A stretch of 60,000 nucleotides of DNA from Nymphaea colorata. Its lineage: Eukaryota; Streptophyta; Magnoliopsida; Nymphaeales; Nymphaeaceae. The stretch covers positions 27,501,934-27,561,933 of the forward strand of contig NC_045138.2 of the NCBI RefSeq assembly GCF_008831285.2. Reading direction: 5' to 3'. Shown here piece after piece: positions 11,401-24,184 of this stretch (the first letter of the stretch is position 1; each line of letters starts with the position of its first letter). The notes below the pieces were generated by a model. The model saw only the letters and a list, made by a program, of their open reading frames with translations, was not told the origin of the DNA and made no database searches. Position numbers and translations under genes: made by a program.

Positions 11401-14400
11401 GGATTGGCTTTCTATGGAGGAAAAGAATTGTCCAGACAGAGAGATATTAGTGATAAGGCCTGAGTTCGCTCCCTATCAAAGACTGAAACTATGGAAGAGA
11501 AGAGCACCAATTCAATTTCCCTGACTAGAATTCATCCTGACATGAAAAATATGCAGGTATAAATATACTAACAGCAAAAAAAAAAAAATCTCTTCACACT
11601 GCAAAATAGAAAAGAAAATCAGGCCATACACTTTTAAATTTTCATGTACAAGGAAAAGAATCACACCCAAGTTCAGATCATCCCAACAAAAGGGTTCAGC
11701 AGGAGAATTTCAGTTTTATGGAGATGCTCTTCAGCAGAGGAGGATGAGGACGACAGAGAAAGCCCAAGGAAATTGCTTCAAGGAATTCCAACCGGAAAAC
11801 TATCAAAGACGCATACAAACTGCTTCACAAAGCCTGGTACTTCTCACTTGGAAGAGAACCAGTCCAAAGATTTCATAAATTTGAGAGTTGGGGACTAACA
11901 ATCTCCAATGGCAGAAGAAGAGGAGAGGGAATGGAGGAGCCTGTGAGTGAAGGCGCAGAGGAGGAGCCAGGGAGATGGGAGGATGAAAATCAGACTTGGG
12001 TTTAAAAAGAATTTGTGTACAAAAATTTTACCTTTCTGGCATTTAAATACCTTCCTGAGTACCTCACATGGTTCATAGCAACTCCACCAAATTGAAGCTG
12101 TAATTATTGGCATTCATGGAGATTTATTATTGTAAATTACTGTTGGGTTATTCAAGATGCTGTATTTACCACCCATGGCAATCTTTTTCTCTCTAATTTC
12201 TTCCAGGATTCATTGTTTATGTTATTTCTCAAAGGCACCTGCTTTTCTAGATGCAAATATTGTTTCAGGCATTAGATCTGAATCTTCACCTCACACGGTT
12301 TGCTAAGTGAGCTTCAAGTGACTTTCCATATGAAAAATGTAAATCTCATGATACCCAAAACTCATATTTTACAGGTAATTGAAAGGAACTGAAATCACTC
12401 CATTCCTCAAAGCATTTCTTGATGAACTCTCTTCCCTTAAGATTTAGTATCTTTATATCCCTCAACTCCATGTAACTCTCCTTATCTCCTTCTCTTATCT
12501 GATAAAATTGGAAAAGTACAGAGAAGATAAGCATAACCACAAACAAAAACCAAGAATTGTTCCAAATTTTAAATACAAGAGAATATGCTAAACCATCTTG
12601 GATGCAGTTTTGTGGAAGTTCAAGTCTTGCCCAACAACAACCTCACTGTAAAAAGGAAGGAAAAAGAAAAGTTAAACTGTACAGTGGCAGAGCCATAAAT
12701 CTAAGTCAGAGGAAGCACTTAAGCCAGCGGCCGAGGGGGCCGAGTCTAAGGAAGGCCACCCCATTCCTTGGCCTCGCCCTTCAATGCATTCTACAGTGAC
12801 TCCGTGGAGGCACAGGCACGTGTCTTTTCCCAGCCTCACATGTAACTCCCCCACTGCAACAGCCATGGCGGATCAGACAACAGCCAATGGATGAAGAAGG
12901 CATAGTAAATGTCGACCATTGCGCTATTTCCCGTTACAGTACATTACGATGACCTGGTGCAGTAATACAGATTACAGATTCTTTTTGTACATCTTATGGC
13001 AGTGTTCATGAATGAACTGTCTATCTCTCCAAGAGGAAGAACTGGCTGAGCAATTGATCGGATTTGAGGAACTACAGACTCAGACCAAGTCCCCAATCAC
13101 AAGTTTGGCAAGACAAGATCTCAATGAATAGTCAGACTGAGGATTAGTCGTTGAGCATATTAATAACTAGTATCCATCTAAATCCGGATCGAAGCAAGTG
13201 AGAGAGAGAACTACGACCCATTACATTAAAAAAAGAAAAAAGGCCTTAAGCCCCCAACTCACAAGATTAAAAATTGTGTTGGTCCCTAGTGTAGACCTAA
13301 TGTACATCGACGAATTCACTTTATTTTTAACATAGTGCCCACATGAATCAAACTGGGAACATGCTTAGTGCGCCCCTAGCGCAACCAATGGCAGTTATAG
13401 TTACGCTACGCCGTTTAGGGCTGGATGAATTCAATAAACAAGAAAATCCTAAAACTCAACTGCCTTTGGATCGCTTTATAGGAGTTGTTTGAGGAAATTG
13501 AGAAACCAAAAGGCTCCTCTAAGTAATTCGATAAGGAATCGTAGCCCTCAATCAATGTGGAATTGGGCGCTGGAAGTCCCCAACGGTTTTCACACCTTCG
13601 TTTGGGTCAAATGAGTCCGCGCTCATCCGCACCATAATTTCCAGAAAGGACAAGATTTTAATAGAATTCACAAAACTGTAATTTCTTTTCCTTTTTTCCT
13701 CTTTGGGGTCTATGGCTACTGCGGCGCGGAACAGACGCTGATGCCCATATTTTCCGTTCACCCAATTGCCACGACTCCCGACGTCAGTTAACAGAAATGC
13801 CATTATCCTGCGAACGAAGAAACCAGGGAACGGCTTCGACCGAAGAAGAAGTTATTTTCGTACGACCGCGTTAAGGAGCAGGGCTGCCGTGCAGGAGAAG
13901 TTACAGAAAGAAAACAAGGCGGTGGATTGATGGTATAACTGTTATGCGACATGCGGGGGCTCGCGTGGGAACGAAGCAATCTCGAGGGAGGGGGAAGCAA
14001 GCGATGTGGACCGTCCGATGGCCTCAACTGCTCCCCTTGTACCGTGCGTTTGTACCGCAGCTGCGAATCAGAATGTTAACGTCCCACCCCCCCCGATGGT
14101 TAGTTGTCCGCCGTACACGTGTATGATGGCGATTCGTTCGCCCGTACATGACCGAATTTCATCCGAAATTGCGGAGTGCAAGCGGTCGGTCAGCTCATGC
14201 TGCCCAGGTCTACCATTAGGTGACCTTCAATTATAAATTTCCTAATTTACCCTTATATATATGTTTTTATTTTTTAATCTAAAAAAATAAGTTTTAAGTG
14301 AGCTAATAGTTAGCACAGCCCATCCTTTGAAAAGAAGCTCAAAGGCGCTTCAATTCCCCTTGCCTTTGAGATCATCTACTGACAACGTCAATGATAATCG

Positions 14401-17400
14401 CAGCATATACTTTAACTTAAGTACTGTGCTCTACCACTTTACCTTATGAGAATCGAACTATTAACATGTCTGTTATGACTCTATCCTAACCAACTACTTT
14501 ATGTCCCTTATAGTTAGAAGAGGAAGCTTGATGTGGTTGCCTTAACTTAGCGTGTTTAGAAGGGGTTTTGTATAATGAACCAAAGTAAAATGGATTTGGG
14601 ACACTAAGTTTCTGTAAATTTCAATTCACTTGGTTTCACAAGAAGTCAAGAAGTTACTTGTAGTTAAGTTCTTATGTATGCAGAGTGTACAATAACATCA
14701 ATAACATCATTTCTTAAGCGGACTGATCCTTTTCTTTTTTTCCTGTCGTCTCTACAAGTTAGTAGATGTCATTTTTGCATTCATAATGTATCTTTTCACG
14801 CAAGTGCCTTTTTTGGTTTTGTCTATAAGCAGCATTGAAGATAGAAAGTTTTAGCTGAGGAGCAATGATCTATCTTACTATTATAATGGATTGGGTGTAT
14901 TGTAAAGTTAGAAGTCACTAGTGTGGGTTTAGTGTGGACACCTCATGTGGCTAAGCCTTAGTCCAACATATAATAATAAAACTTTTATAAAGGTTTACAG
15001 AGGCTGGGTGGGTACTTGCCCACTCTAGCCCCATGGTAGCTTCACTATTGTCTATAAGCCAGTAGATATCCTTATTGCATCAAAATGCAATTTTTCATGC
15101 AAAACTGCTTCATTGTAGGGTTCGGAGGTCACCAATATCCTTCTTCATATAGAAAATTAACAAACAAGACATAAGTATAGCTGGTCGAACTGGCACTAGT
15201 GAATGCTCGTGTTGTTTGTTCTCCTATGGGTGCTATGCTTTTTGTGGAAGTAGTATACTCGCTGATGTACATTGGACAAACACAAAACACTAATGTAGTC
15301 TTAGTCTAAGTTGGTGGGTAGAGGTTCGGTTGCATTTGGGTGGTCGGATGTGATACTTTTTTTGCTCACCAATGACAAACACGAAACTGATTATTTCATA
15401 GCTACACTCAATAGTTCGATCCTTAGTGGGCTAAAAAGATAAAATTAATGTTACTTGTTCTATGTAACTCAAAGAATCGCCATGTATCCAAGTATTACTA
15501 GAGATAATTCAAACCAGACCTAGCAATTCATATTCTTATGCTTTTAACTAGAAAAAAAAAATACACTTCTAATTCAACAAGTGCAATGCTTGAAAATTTG
15601 GCATGTTTATCTCAAAGTCGACACAACTTTGAATTCTTGCGAATTCAAACCCACTAGTTAATGGGACCTCTTATTTTATTATGCCCTGCCATGTTAATGT
15701 TCAAGCGTAGGCCACACCAACTTGTCGGTGGTCCTACTAGCGAGGCCCAACTAACGAGCTTCGGCACCTAACCTAGGGATGGCTTATGCTTTGTAGCCCA
15801 ATTAAAGTTCAAGCTAGCCTTGTGAAAGCTAAAAACTTTACTCCTAATTAAAGTCTGGTCGCTTTCAATCAATTTGCTTGTGTTTGATTGCTTTGATTCT
15901 TTGATCTAACTTAATCTAAAATTGTAGAATTTTTACTTGAAATGACATAATCGCATGCATTCACATGAAGTTGAACCACATGTGAAACATATAATTGATC
16001 AACTTGCTCCGTGAAGGGCGTGTGAAATCTTGTAATGGTACGAGAGTGCCGATTATCTGAAAACAATCTTCAGTGTCTAGAGATAAAGGAAAAAAAAAAC
16101 AGTAGAATAAGCATGTGGGTTTCAACTATTCCTAACAAAAAGAACCAAACTTAAAATAATCTGTGAGTTAAAGCTCATAATGTGATTACAAACAGGATGA
16201 ATCCGAGACGATTAAATGAACATTGTGTTCTTGAAATACACAATCTAAAGCTATTATGTTCTTCTTGTAATAAATGTGATGTAATTATAAGAATGGCTTG
16301 TAAATTTGAATCTCAAATCACCTTGAATCTATGGTTTTCCATACATAGCATGGATTCGAGATACATGCTATTGAGATCCACTACTTGTTTAAACTGATCA
16401 ACATCATATAAGATCTGACGCTATCAAACACAGACTTAGTGTTCTCATTATAATAGATCACGACGAAACCTAGTTCTGGCCTGTTTGCATCCCCAATTCC
16501 TTTTCTTCTAAATTTCGTTGTGGAAAATGTGTTCCCATAGGCTGGACCTCTTTCTCTCAATTTTTTACTATGAAAATATTAATTTACAAAATCTAAATTT
16601 CTAGAAAAGGTTTATTTCTACGGCCATGTATTTATTGATCATATGGACAATATATCATCATGTGCAATAGTACTTTAGAAGATTAAACTTATACGTATTA
16701 AGCATGAGAAGGAAGCGCTCTCAATGCAGTGACAAAGGCATTGCATGATGAGGAGCATTTCGGTCGTTTTCAGAAAGTCAGGTACATATCCGTCCGTGAC
16801 CATGGGGCAGGGGTAGGGGCGCTGCCCGTGCGAGGGACAACGTAAGATTCGTAAAGATTTGGTTTTGCCCATGCGGACAACGACGGGTTGCGTGCCCTGA
16901 AATTTCGGTCACGACCGTTTTTGGCACGGGGACAGGTTTTTGTCAATCCAAATGACTAAATTGCCCTTTGACTTTTTTGGGGGGCAAAGTTAGGTACATC
17001 TTGTTCTACATGTCCCAGTTCAGATCTCGAACCAAACGGAGATGGGGTTGTGACACAACTGGATCTAGGACTTTCTTTGGTGGATCTTGGATTCATTTAG
17101 AAAATATTGGTTGAATGGACTTATTTCCACTAAAAGCAAAAGTCTGTGTTATATTAAAAAGAGCCACATCTACCCATCACAACTCCCTCATCAATAACAA
17201 AGAATTCAGTTTTGAACTCATTCATATGCTAGCAATCAACATATCATCAAAGATTTGATCTTTTCTAGCTCTGTTTGTTTCGGTCCCGAGCGGATTCAGC
17301 ATGATAGGAGGGTTTTGGCTATCACAACAACAATTGCCAATCAAAAAAGCTGCTAAAAGCATGCATTGGCTGTAGCGACGGAGGCGTTACATCGAGGTTT

Positions 17401-18710
17401 TATGACAATAAGGGGGTGTTTGGCAACAAGAAACCATGTTAATATTTTCATAAATCTGTCCCAAATATTGGAGCAGACTTATATATGTTCTATGAATTTG
17501 TTTCCTTCTTTGAAATAGATTTATGAAATATTAACACAGTGTTTGTATTGTTTAATGCTCCTCAAAAAAGCATGGGATGGTAATAAAGTGTGACTCTTGC
17601 CAAACAGCCATGAAATGTTACTTGACAGCAGCGACATTTTGGGAGTGTCCTATGAATGTCTCAATTTTGCGACAGATTCATGCAACACTGGATTCTGGTG
17701 TTCCATGAATCGCCCCATTTTTTTAAAGCAGATTTGTGGGACACTCTTGCAAGGGTGTGTATAAGTTTTATTGTTTCACAGGTGCCATTTCCACTTGCAC
17801 AAAAAGAAGGGAAAAAAACTGTCCCTTGCATATTAGACAGATTCAAATAAGAAGTTTTTCTTGGGTTATTGACTCGAATGATTGTGATTGGATCATGTCA
17901 TAACTGGTGGGATTGGTTTTTGATCCACCAGACTATCTCATATGGATATGGGTAGGGCTGTCCACAAGTCGAGCCAAGCGGGACCAACTCCACCCTGGCT
18001 CACCTCAACTTGATCGCCCTCGAGCTTGACTAGGTTAAGCATAAGACAGCCAAGTGCTAATATTGTGAAAAACATGGTCTAATAAATTTTAGGCAAGCTT
18101 ACTCAAAACCTAATTGAGCTGAGCTTGCGTGGTTAATCAATCTGCATAAAAAATTGGAGCAGATTCATTGAATACTTTGTTACATTGCTCTATAAATCTA
18201 CTCTAATTTTTGGGTCTAGAGAGTCTAATTCCTGGTTGAAATTTCTAAAATTTTCAAATTCTTTATTTTTTATGTGACCCATTTGCAATATCTATGCTTC
18301 TTACTAGCCCAAAATCCTTTCAAAAACCAATATAATTTGTCAACATAAAACTTTCAAAGAAATTCAAAAACATGCCTAACCTTTGGTGGTATAACAAAAA
18401 CATGCTTAAGTATGATTTTTTTTTTTTTTCATGTAAGCGATTTTCTTATATGTAGTTGAGACAATTAAATGTGAGGTTTTACCTTAATGGGGAATGGGAT
18501 GAGCCATCTGGCTCCCACTGCGCCTTCATCTCGAACATTAAGGCGAGGAATTAGTAGCTGAACCATGCACATGAGTTAGGGCGAGCTTGGCCCTCCTTCC
18601 CATCTTCCCTTCTTCTTGCTAGCGCGTTCAACAGAAATGCATAAAAGACGACTTCACTCGTTTGTCGTTCCACTTAAATTTCTGGATCTGTTACCAGTGA
18701 CAACTGTGGA
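11401..18710. other. Intergenic region without a recognised gene
   Basis: No coding region could be assigned. 12684-12860 starts with CAGTGGCAGAGCC, the hAT-like terminal word. 13730-14230 is a GC-richer island with several 60-85-residue frames on both strands, none of which I recognise. 15000-15050 carries another GGGTACTTGCCCACTC subterminal motif. 16780-16940 is GC-rich and repeat-like. 17410-17850 begins GGGGGTGTTTGGCAACAAG and contains repeated ATTCATG/AACACTG words, typical of hAT-type MITEs. 17950-18130 holds CGAGC-rich sequence related to the block at 41.5 kb. Confidence 0.5.
14420..14530 (-). mobile_element. tRNA-like SINE head, reverse orientation
   Basis: On the minus strand, AAAGTAGTTGGTTAGGATAG (A-box-like) is followed about 30 bases later by TAATAGTTCGATTCTCA, a good B box. 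No acceptor stem can be closed, so this is a SINE and not a tRNA gene. Confidence 0.5.
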
Positions 18711-18954
18711 TGTTGCAACTGATAAAGGCAGAGAAGGTCACAGTATTGAGAGAAAGAGCAGAGGAAAAACAGAAAGATAGAGAAGAATTCTCTATTTAGG
18801 TTAACGTTAAATGATACAACTTTGGAAAAATATATACAGTTTATAGAGTTCTAAAGAGTACAGCTAAGCTGGTAAGTTCTTCTGTTCTTGCAACAGTCTA
18901 AGAGAGAGCTGAGGAGCCAAGAGAGTTAATTTGATATAGACTTTATTTACTAAC
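18711..18954 (-). mobile_element. Probable 3' LTR of a copia element
   Basis: On the minus strand the segment begins TGTTAGTAAATAAAGTC right after the purine tract GAGGGGGAG and ends near GTTGCAACA, so it has the TG...CA ends expected of an LTR, about 244 bp long. No second LTR copy was found, so the element is truncated. The far boundary is chosen only by the TG/CA rule and could be off. Confidence 0.55.
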
Positions 18955-19260
18955 ACTCCCCCTCAAGTTGGTAATGTGATTCTAAACTTGCTGATGATTT
19001 TGCTGAAGTTTTCATTGCATAGTAGCATCGTGGAAAACTTTTTTTTTTTCTGAATCTTTTCCCTAACAAAGTGGCAGCCCACTTTTATATGTCTCGTTCC
19101 ATAGCTTCAGTTGTCCTGATCTCCATATCTGTTAAAGTATATTTCATCCATAGTAGTTTGGAGGTTGCTAGTGCTATAGAGCAGTACTTTGCTTCTGCGC
19201 TTGATCTAGCAACGACTGATTGTTTGGCATGTTACATACTTACAGTTAGGTAAATTAGCT
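18955..19260 (-). pseudogene. Ty1/copia polyprotein remnant (RNase H end), frameshifted
   Basis: This is the C-terminal end of a Ty1/copia retrotransposon polyprotein. On the minus strand one frame carries KQSVVARSSAEAKYCSIA, the copia RNase H signature (usually written SVVARSSAEAEY). The homology then jumps to another frame at about 19085-19100, where HIKVGCHFVREKI matches the element's next conserved block. The frame change shows that the copy is dead. It is followed by the polypurine tract (CTTGAGGGGGAGTG) and the LTR. Upstream protease, integrase and reverse transcriptase regions are not recognisable in the window, so this is a 5'-truncated relic. Confidence 0.85.
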
Positions 19261-20400
19261 TTCCAATAAGTGGTTGAATCTTGTATACATTTTCCTTGAT
19301 CCTTCATGAGCTATGTCATACGAACTCTTCAAAAAAATGGTTGCACCCATGTTGACATGGTGCTGGTGTTGGTGCTGGTGCTGCTCTGAGACGTACCCCA
19401 ATCACATCATTTCTTATGTAAGTTCAAAATATTTTTTATTTTTTTTTCTCTGTCCCTTTTTTTCTTTATGTATAGTAATAAAATAAAAAGAAATGACATA
19501 TTAAGCTAAGAAACAAGCTAAAATTATAAATGATATGAATACATACATATATATATATATATTATGCATATACAGCTTCGTTGCATCCTCGCATCCAAAT
19601 TTTTTAGGATAAGTCACACTGACACCCGCATGGGCCGCATCTGCACCCGCACTCCGCACTCATGTGACATAGTTCTTGAGTTTCAGATTCAATGTGAGTA
19701 AAACATGACTCAGGAGAACAGAACTACACCCAGCCTGATAGAATAAGAATCGAACCAAATCGAGCTGTGTCCTAAAGTGGTCTAGGTTAGGCCCGGTAGG
19801 GCATGCCTGGCACCGGTGCGTGCGGTGCAGTCCTTAATTAATGGGGACTTCATAATTAATCATTGATTAAGTGTGCCACATGAACATAAATTCAGGGGCC
19901 TGCAAGATGATATCAATCAAGTATAGTTCCTTGGATGCATTCATGTGCTTCCTTTACGAAGTCATAGTGCAATTAAACAAGCACTTAATGACACTGCCTC
20001 TGCATTAATTGTGTTCAACAATATTAATCTTTCTTGGCTGTTTATGAATATGGTACTTCTCACTTGGGATGCCCCTTTTGTGGTTAATTTCTTCTTTACT
20101 TTTAATGGCTATTTATTATCCACCAAAAATTTTGGCCAGCGCTCTTGGCGACCAAAATTGAGAAAAAAAAATGTCTAAAATCCTTAATCCATGATCTAAA
20201 CTGTTGTAGTCTAAAGCGTCATGTGGAGATTAAAGGAGGCAAGATTTCATTAATGCTGCAACATAAAGGGGTGGACAAAACCTTGAGATCTTAGTTTAAT
20301 AAGACACACTCATTGATCTAATGTCATAAATAATCAACTAGATACTCGAAACATATATAAGATTTCCCTCATCCCCAAGAGAGATAATCAACTACATACT

Positions 20401-20456
<56 letters not shown>

Positions 20457-21433
20457 AGAGAAGGAGAGGGGAGAGGGAGAGAGAGAGAGAGAGAGAGGAG
20501 AAGACAACCAAGAACTCCATGCTAAAACCATTGAATAATACCCTTCAAGCCAACGCTCAATGTCGTCAGAAGAGTAGCACCCACGAGATTCGAATAAGAA
20601 ATGTGCCGGATACTCAAAAGAGAGAGAACATGGCGCTAGTGGCACATAAGTTCTAATACGGGACATCAGTCACTGGTGGAGATATGCAGGCATTGATTGA
20701 AGGACATGTTACCTTTTCATCATATCAAGATCAATAAAATGAGTATTAATTGGTTGCCAACGCATGTTTAAGTCCTTGGTTCCATTTCAAACTTCTTATG
20801 ATCATGGTTGCCTTTAATTCTTGGACGTTACTGATATTTATCGCCATTGATCTCATCTAGTAGCAACAAGGTTGAACACTTTGTCGTCATTTAGCGCATT
20901 TACTCATGTCTTTAAGGTTAAGCACTTTGACTCGGATGCAGGTCCAGTCAAAAGCCAACGTGTGAGCGCTTTGACTGAGCCCAGACTCGGCTCCTCTTAA
21001 CAGTGGCGGAGCCAGAAATTTGGCTCCTCTTAGCAGTGGCGGAACCAGAATTTTCTTGTTGAGGGACACCATTAATTTATGAGTGATTACTCTAAAAAGC
21101 AGTTGTTCAAATACCGTACTTTTTCATGAAGACAAGACAAGTGATTCAAACGTTTACACTTGTAAAAATAGCCGTGTTAGTAAAAATATATATGACGAAT
21201 GTACAGTGAAAGATGAGAAGATCACTAGTTCTAGTGCTCCATGAGAGTAGATGAAACAATTTTTCACTTTAGACATGCAGGCACGCATACATATATGTAG
21301 AATGAAAAAGTTTTGAATTGTTGATTTTTGGCTAAGTTTTACATATTACTTGCCGGAGGAGTGATTTTTAGATATAGAGATTGCACATTGATAGCCAATT
21401 ATTAAAGTACTATGATCTTGGACAGGCCGTTGG

Positions 21434-21608
21434 CAATAGCGAAGCCAGAAAAATTCACTCAAGGGGCACTTGTTTAAAAATACTCAAATATAGAGGGACA
21501 CTTATATATATATATATATATACAGATAAATATTTATGATTCCCATTTAAAGATAAAAAACTTTTAAGAGACTGGTCTGGGCAACTGCCCACAATGTGGC
21601 TACGCCAA
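21434..21608. mobile_element. hAT-like miniature element
   Basis: The left end is CAATAGCGAAGCCAGAAAAA; the right end on the opposite strand is TTGGCGTAGCCACATTGTGG followed by the subterminal GGGCAGTTGCCC. It is about 175 bp, AT-rich inside with a (TA)n run. It has the same layout, in opposite orientation, as the copies at 6.0, 8.4 and 27.5 kb. Confidence 0.5.
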
Positions 21609-22388
21609 GTCCTACAGGTTGCATTTGATAGCCTTGAATCTTAGATTTGAAGCTGCATTAAAAGGTATGTTTTAGAATCTTGTAAACCCATGTTACATGT
21701 AAAAACTTGTGGATTTAAGGTTGGATTAGGTGGAAAGAGGGGAGAGAGTCCGACCTTAAATCCGCATATTTGACATCCTAACGATCTCATATCACCATGG
21801 ATCTCAAACTCACGATGAAACAAACACACCCATGAGGATTGATGAATGGTCTTCTTTCTCTTCGTCAATAGATTATAGAATTAGAAAGCTATCATCGTAA
21901 GCCATTTACCTAAGGCGAGAAAAGATATCATACTATTTATCATCGTGTTCTTGTTCTAACAAACATGAATATAGTGCGAGTATGTCAAACATTTGGTTGA
22001 TGAATCTAAGAACAATATATACAATTATACTATATTTTCTGAAAATAAACGCATATTATTTATGAACCATGTGTTTTAAAGTATGTGTTTCGTTCTTCTT
22101 ATCAAATGCTGTTACCAAACAGAATAGTATTTTTATGAAGAACATTTCAACAAGCTGCATACTTCTATTCTATTCTTCACGGCCTAAGTAGCATAATGAT
22201 AATGAATGCGCACACGTAAATGAAAATCTAAATTAAAAAAAATGAATCTTATGATTAGACTAATAATAAAAGTAGGCAAAAACTTAACATTTTTACTCTA
22301 GTTTGTCTTCTAACTTTGAAGGTCAACTGAGTAATTTGTATGAGTGTGTGCATGTCCTTTTTATGGTCAATAGTGAATTTTGTATTTA

Positions 22389-22755
22389 GGGCGTTTTGAT
22401 GGCATCCTCATCTAACTCAATCGGGTGAAAACTTAACTAAGTTTTATAAAAGAAAGTTGAAAACCTTATTTCTCAAAGTGAAAAACCTTATTTCCCAAAG
22501 TTGTTCATGAAAAACCATATTTTCAGAACTCATTAAAAAAAAAAAGTTTTCATAAAATAAGTTTTCACAAAAACGTTTTGATGAGGGTGTCATCCAAAAA
22601 CCTCCTTACAAATTTTTGACGAGTGTTGAAGAGGGTCAAGTTCTTCACTTGCTTTGATAACACTCAAAAAAACTTAGTTTTGGATAAAACCAAGTTTTGT
22701 CTACGATTTTTGGGTGTCGTTCAAAAAATATTTCTGAATGTCGTTCAAATGCCCT
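22389..22755. mobile_element. MITE-like inverted-repeat element, 367 bp
   Basis: The left end reads GGGCGTTTTGATGGCATCC and the right end on the opposite strand reads AGGGCATTTGAACGACATTC, so the termini form an imperfect inverted repeat. Inside are two direct copies of GTGAAAA.CCTTATTT, further inverted AAACTTAGTTTT/AAAACTAAGTTTT-type words and no coding capacity. The GGGCGTTTTGAT type of end is common among plant hAT-derived MITEs. Confidence 0.55.
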
Positions 22756-23175
22756 TCAAGAGATTAATGCTTTGGGGTAAAGTATAATAGAAAATGAGCA
22801 GCACCAAAATTTATCTGATTTGACGGAAGCAATACACGATATGAGATTTTGGAATAGGTGCAAACTTAAGAATATGAATTCATTAGAAGATCCTTTGAAT
22901 GAACACTTCCGATTTAAACTGCACTAGAATCATAGGATCAAAAAGCTAGACTACTTGCAAACTCAAGACCAGTTGAACCTAAGCACCAAAGCACAGCAAA
23001 AATCTCGTGAAAAAACAAAACACGGTTTCTACTTTCTAGTGGCGGATTTGAAGCGCTACTTGGAAATCTTCAATCGCCTACTTAAAAAGAAGGAAGAAAG
23101 CTCCGATCTGATCTCAGATCAGTTGTCGGCCTGACTTTAGTTCGAAGAATTAAGGTCAAAGTTTTTGAAAGAATC

Positions 23176-23197
23176 CACGTGATATCCTTTTGGGCCC
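23176..23197 (+). promoter_or_regulatory. G-box and TGGGCC (site II-like) motifs upstream of Sen2
   Basis: A perfect CACGTG lies at 23176-23181 and TGGGCCC at 23191-23197, just before the presumed transcribed leader of the tRNA-endonuclease gene. TGGGCC/T elements are frequent in promoters of constitutively expressed, growth-linked plant genes. That they act here is inferred from position only. Confidence 0.4.
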
Positions 23198-23209
23198 CTC
23201 CAAAACTTA

Positions 23210-23349
23210 ATTTTCTCCTATGAGATGGATTCTGTGTAGACCTCCCCCTCTTTGCTGCGTGAAAGTGGGAAAGACGAAGTCACAGCAGCGGGAGTTCCAT
23301 TGCGGCGACCTCTGCTGCTCGAAACCCTCTTCATCTCCCAGTCGCAGGC

Positions 23350-23389
<40 letters not shown>

Positions 23390-24184
23390 CGCGTGCGTGT
23401 GTGCGTGCGCACAGCATAGGTTGGGTACACAATGTAACCGTTTGTTAAAATGCCCTCGTGAAAGTTCTCATGTAGTTCACAGAATGGAAGGAGCATCGAG
23501 AGATCGCTTTTTCACTAATTGGTGGCGTAGTTCTAATGCTCTGCCCTTTGTTCGTTGTCATAAAATTTTTTTGCAGTCTTTTCGTTATTGCTCATCGAAA
23601 AAGGCCTTTCACAGTTTCACTAACTAGGCAATGAATTTGGTGGGCAAAGCACCAAGACCAGAAGTAACTTACTGAAGTACGCATTTCACATCAAAGTAGG
23701 CCTTGCAACAATTCGGTGATGAAGTTGGTGGGCAATCACCAAGACGACACTAGTTTCTATCAAACAACAAACATCTCTCTCGAAGGTGTAACATTGTACC
23801 TTTTGATGCTTCATATTGGTGACTTCCGGGACCGATTTGTGCGTGGATATTAAGCAATCACTGGGAGGATCTCAAATATTTCATTTTGAGAAATTTGGGA
23901 TCTATCCAGATTTTTCTCTCTTTACTATCTGTTTTTCCCACATAAGCAAACTCAGTACAGTCCTTCACTTGATCGGCTTGATCTTTGCTTAGTTGTGTAA
24001 CGGGATTAGCTGAAGATTGAACTCACTATGGAATCTATAAACGACACCTAGCTTATTCACCACATTTAGTAGCCTAGCTCGCTTTTGCGATGTTGATGTT
24101 TATTCCATATCTATTAGGATACTTCATGAAACTAGTCTGTGGCTTGTTACAATGTGAATTTGGGGTAAGTGCAGGTTGTTGACC
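23210..24184 (+). promoter_or_regulatory. Probable 5' UTR of Sen2 with a GC-AG intron (23348-24174)
   Basis: The CDS starts ten bases after a good acceptor (GTGCAG, ending at 24174). The only strong upstream donor-like site is CGCAG|GCAAGT at 23347/23348. AG|GCAAGT is the textbook consensus of the rare GC-AG introns, and it is followed at once by a CT microsatellite (23353-23384). The resulting leader exon (to 23347) contains an ATG at 23220. The exact 5' end is unknown. A GT donor in the GT-rich stretch at 23393-23410 is an alternative. Confidence 0.45.

Larger units (their letters stand above)
19261..23160. other. Intergenic region with microsatellites and small elements
   Basis: No gene recognised. 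20404-20431 is (AC)14, running directly into (AT)n at 20432-20456, followed by a GA-rich tract to about 20498. 21003-21055 holds two tandem copies of the hAT-like terminus, GTGGCGGAGCCAGAAATTT and GTGGCGGAACCAGAATTTT, 35 bp apart. 21610-21835 is a MITE-like segment whose ends (GTTGCATTTGATAGCC; GGGTGTGTTTGTTTCATC on the other strand) are weakly inverted. Confidence 0.5.

Noticed and set aside
14420-14530. tRNA gene suggested by A-box- and B-box-like motifs
   Set aside because: No seven-base acceptor stem or anticodon arm can be formed. The same applies to the boxes at 7.3, 9.8, 30.3, 31.4, 34.6, 45.2 and 54.4 kb, which fit SINE heads better.
23220-23627. 135-codon plus-strand frame before Sen2
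   Set aside because: It crosses the CT microsatellite and the proposed donor and has no domain. More likely leader and intron than coding.
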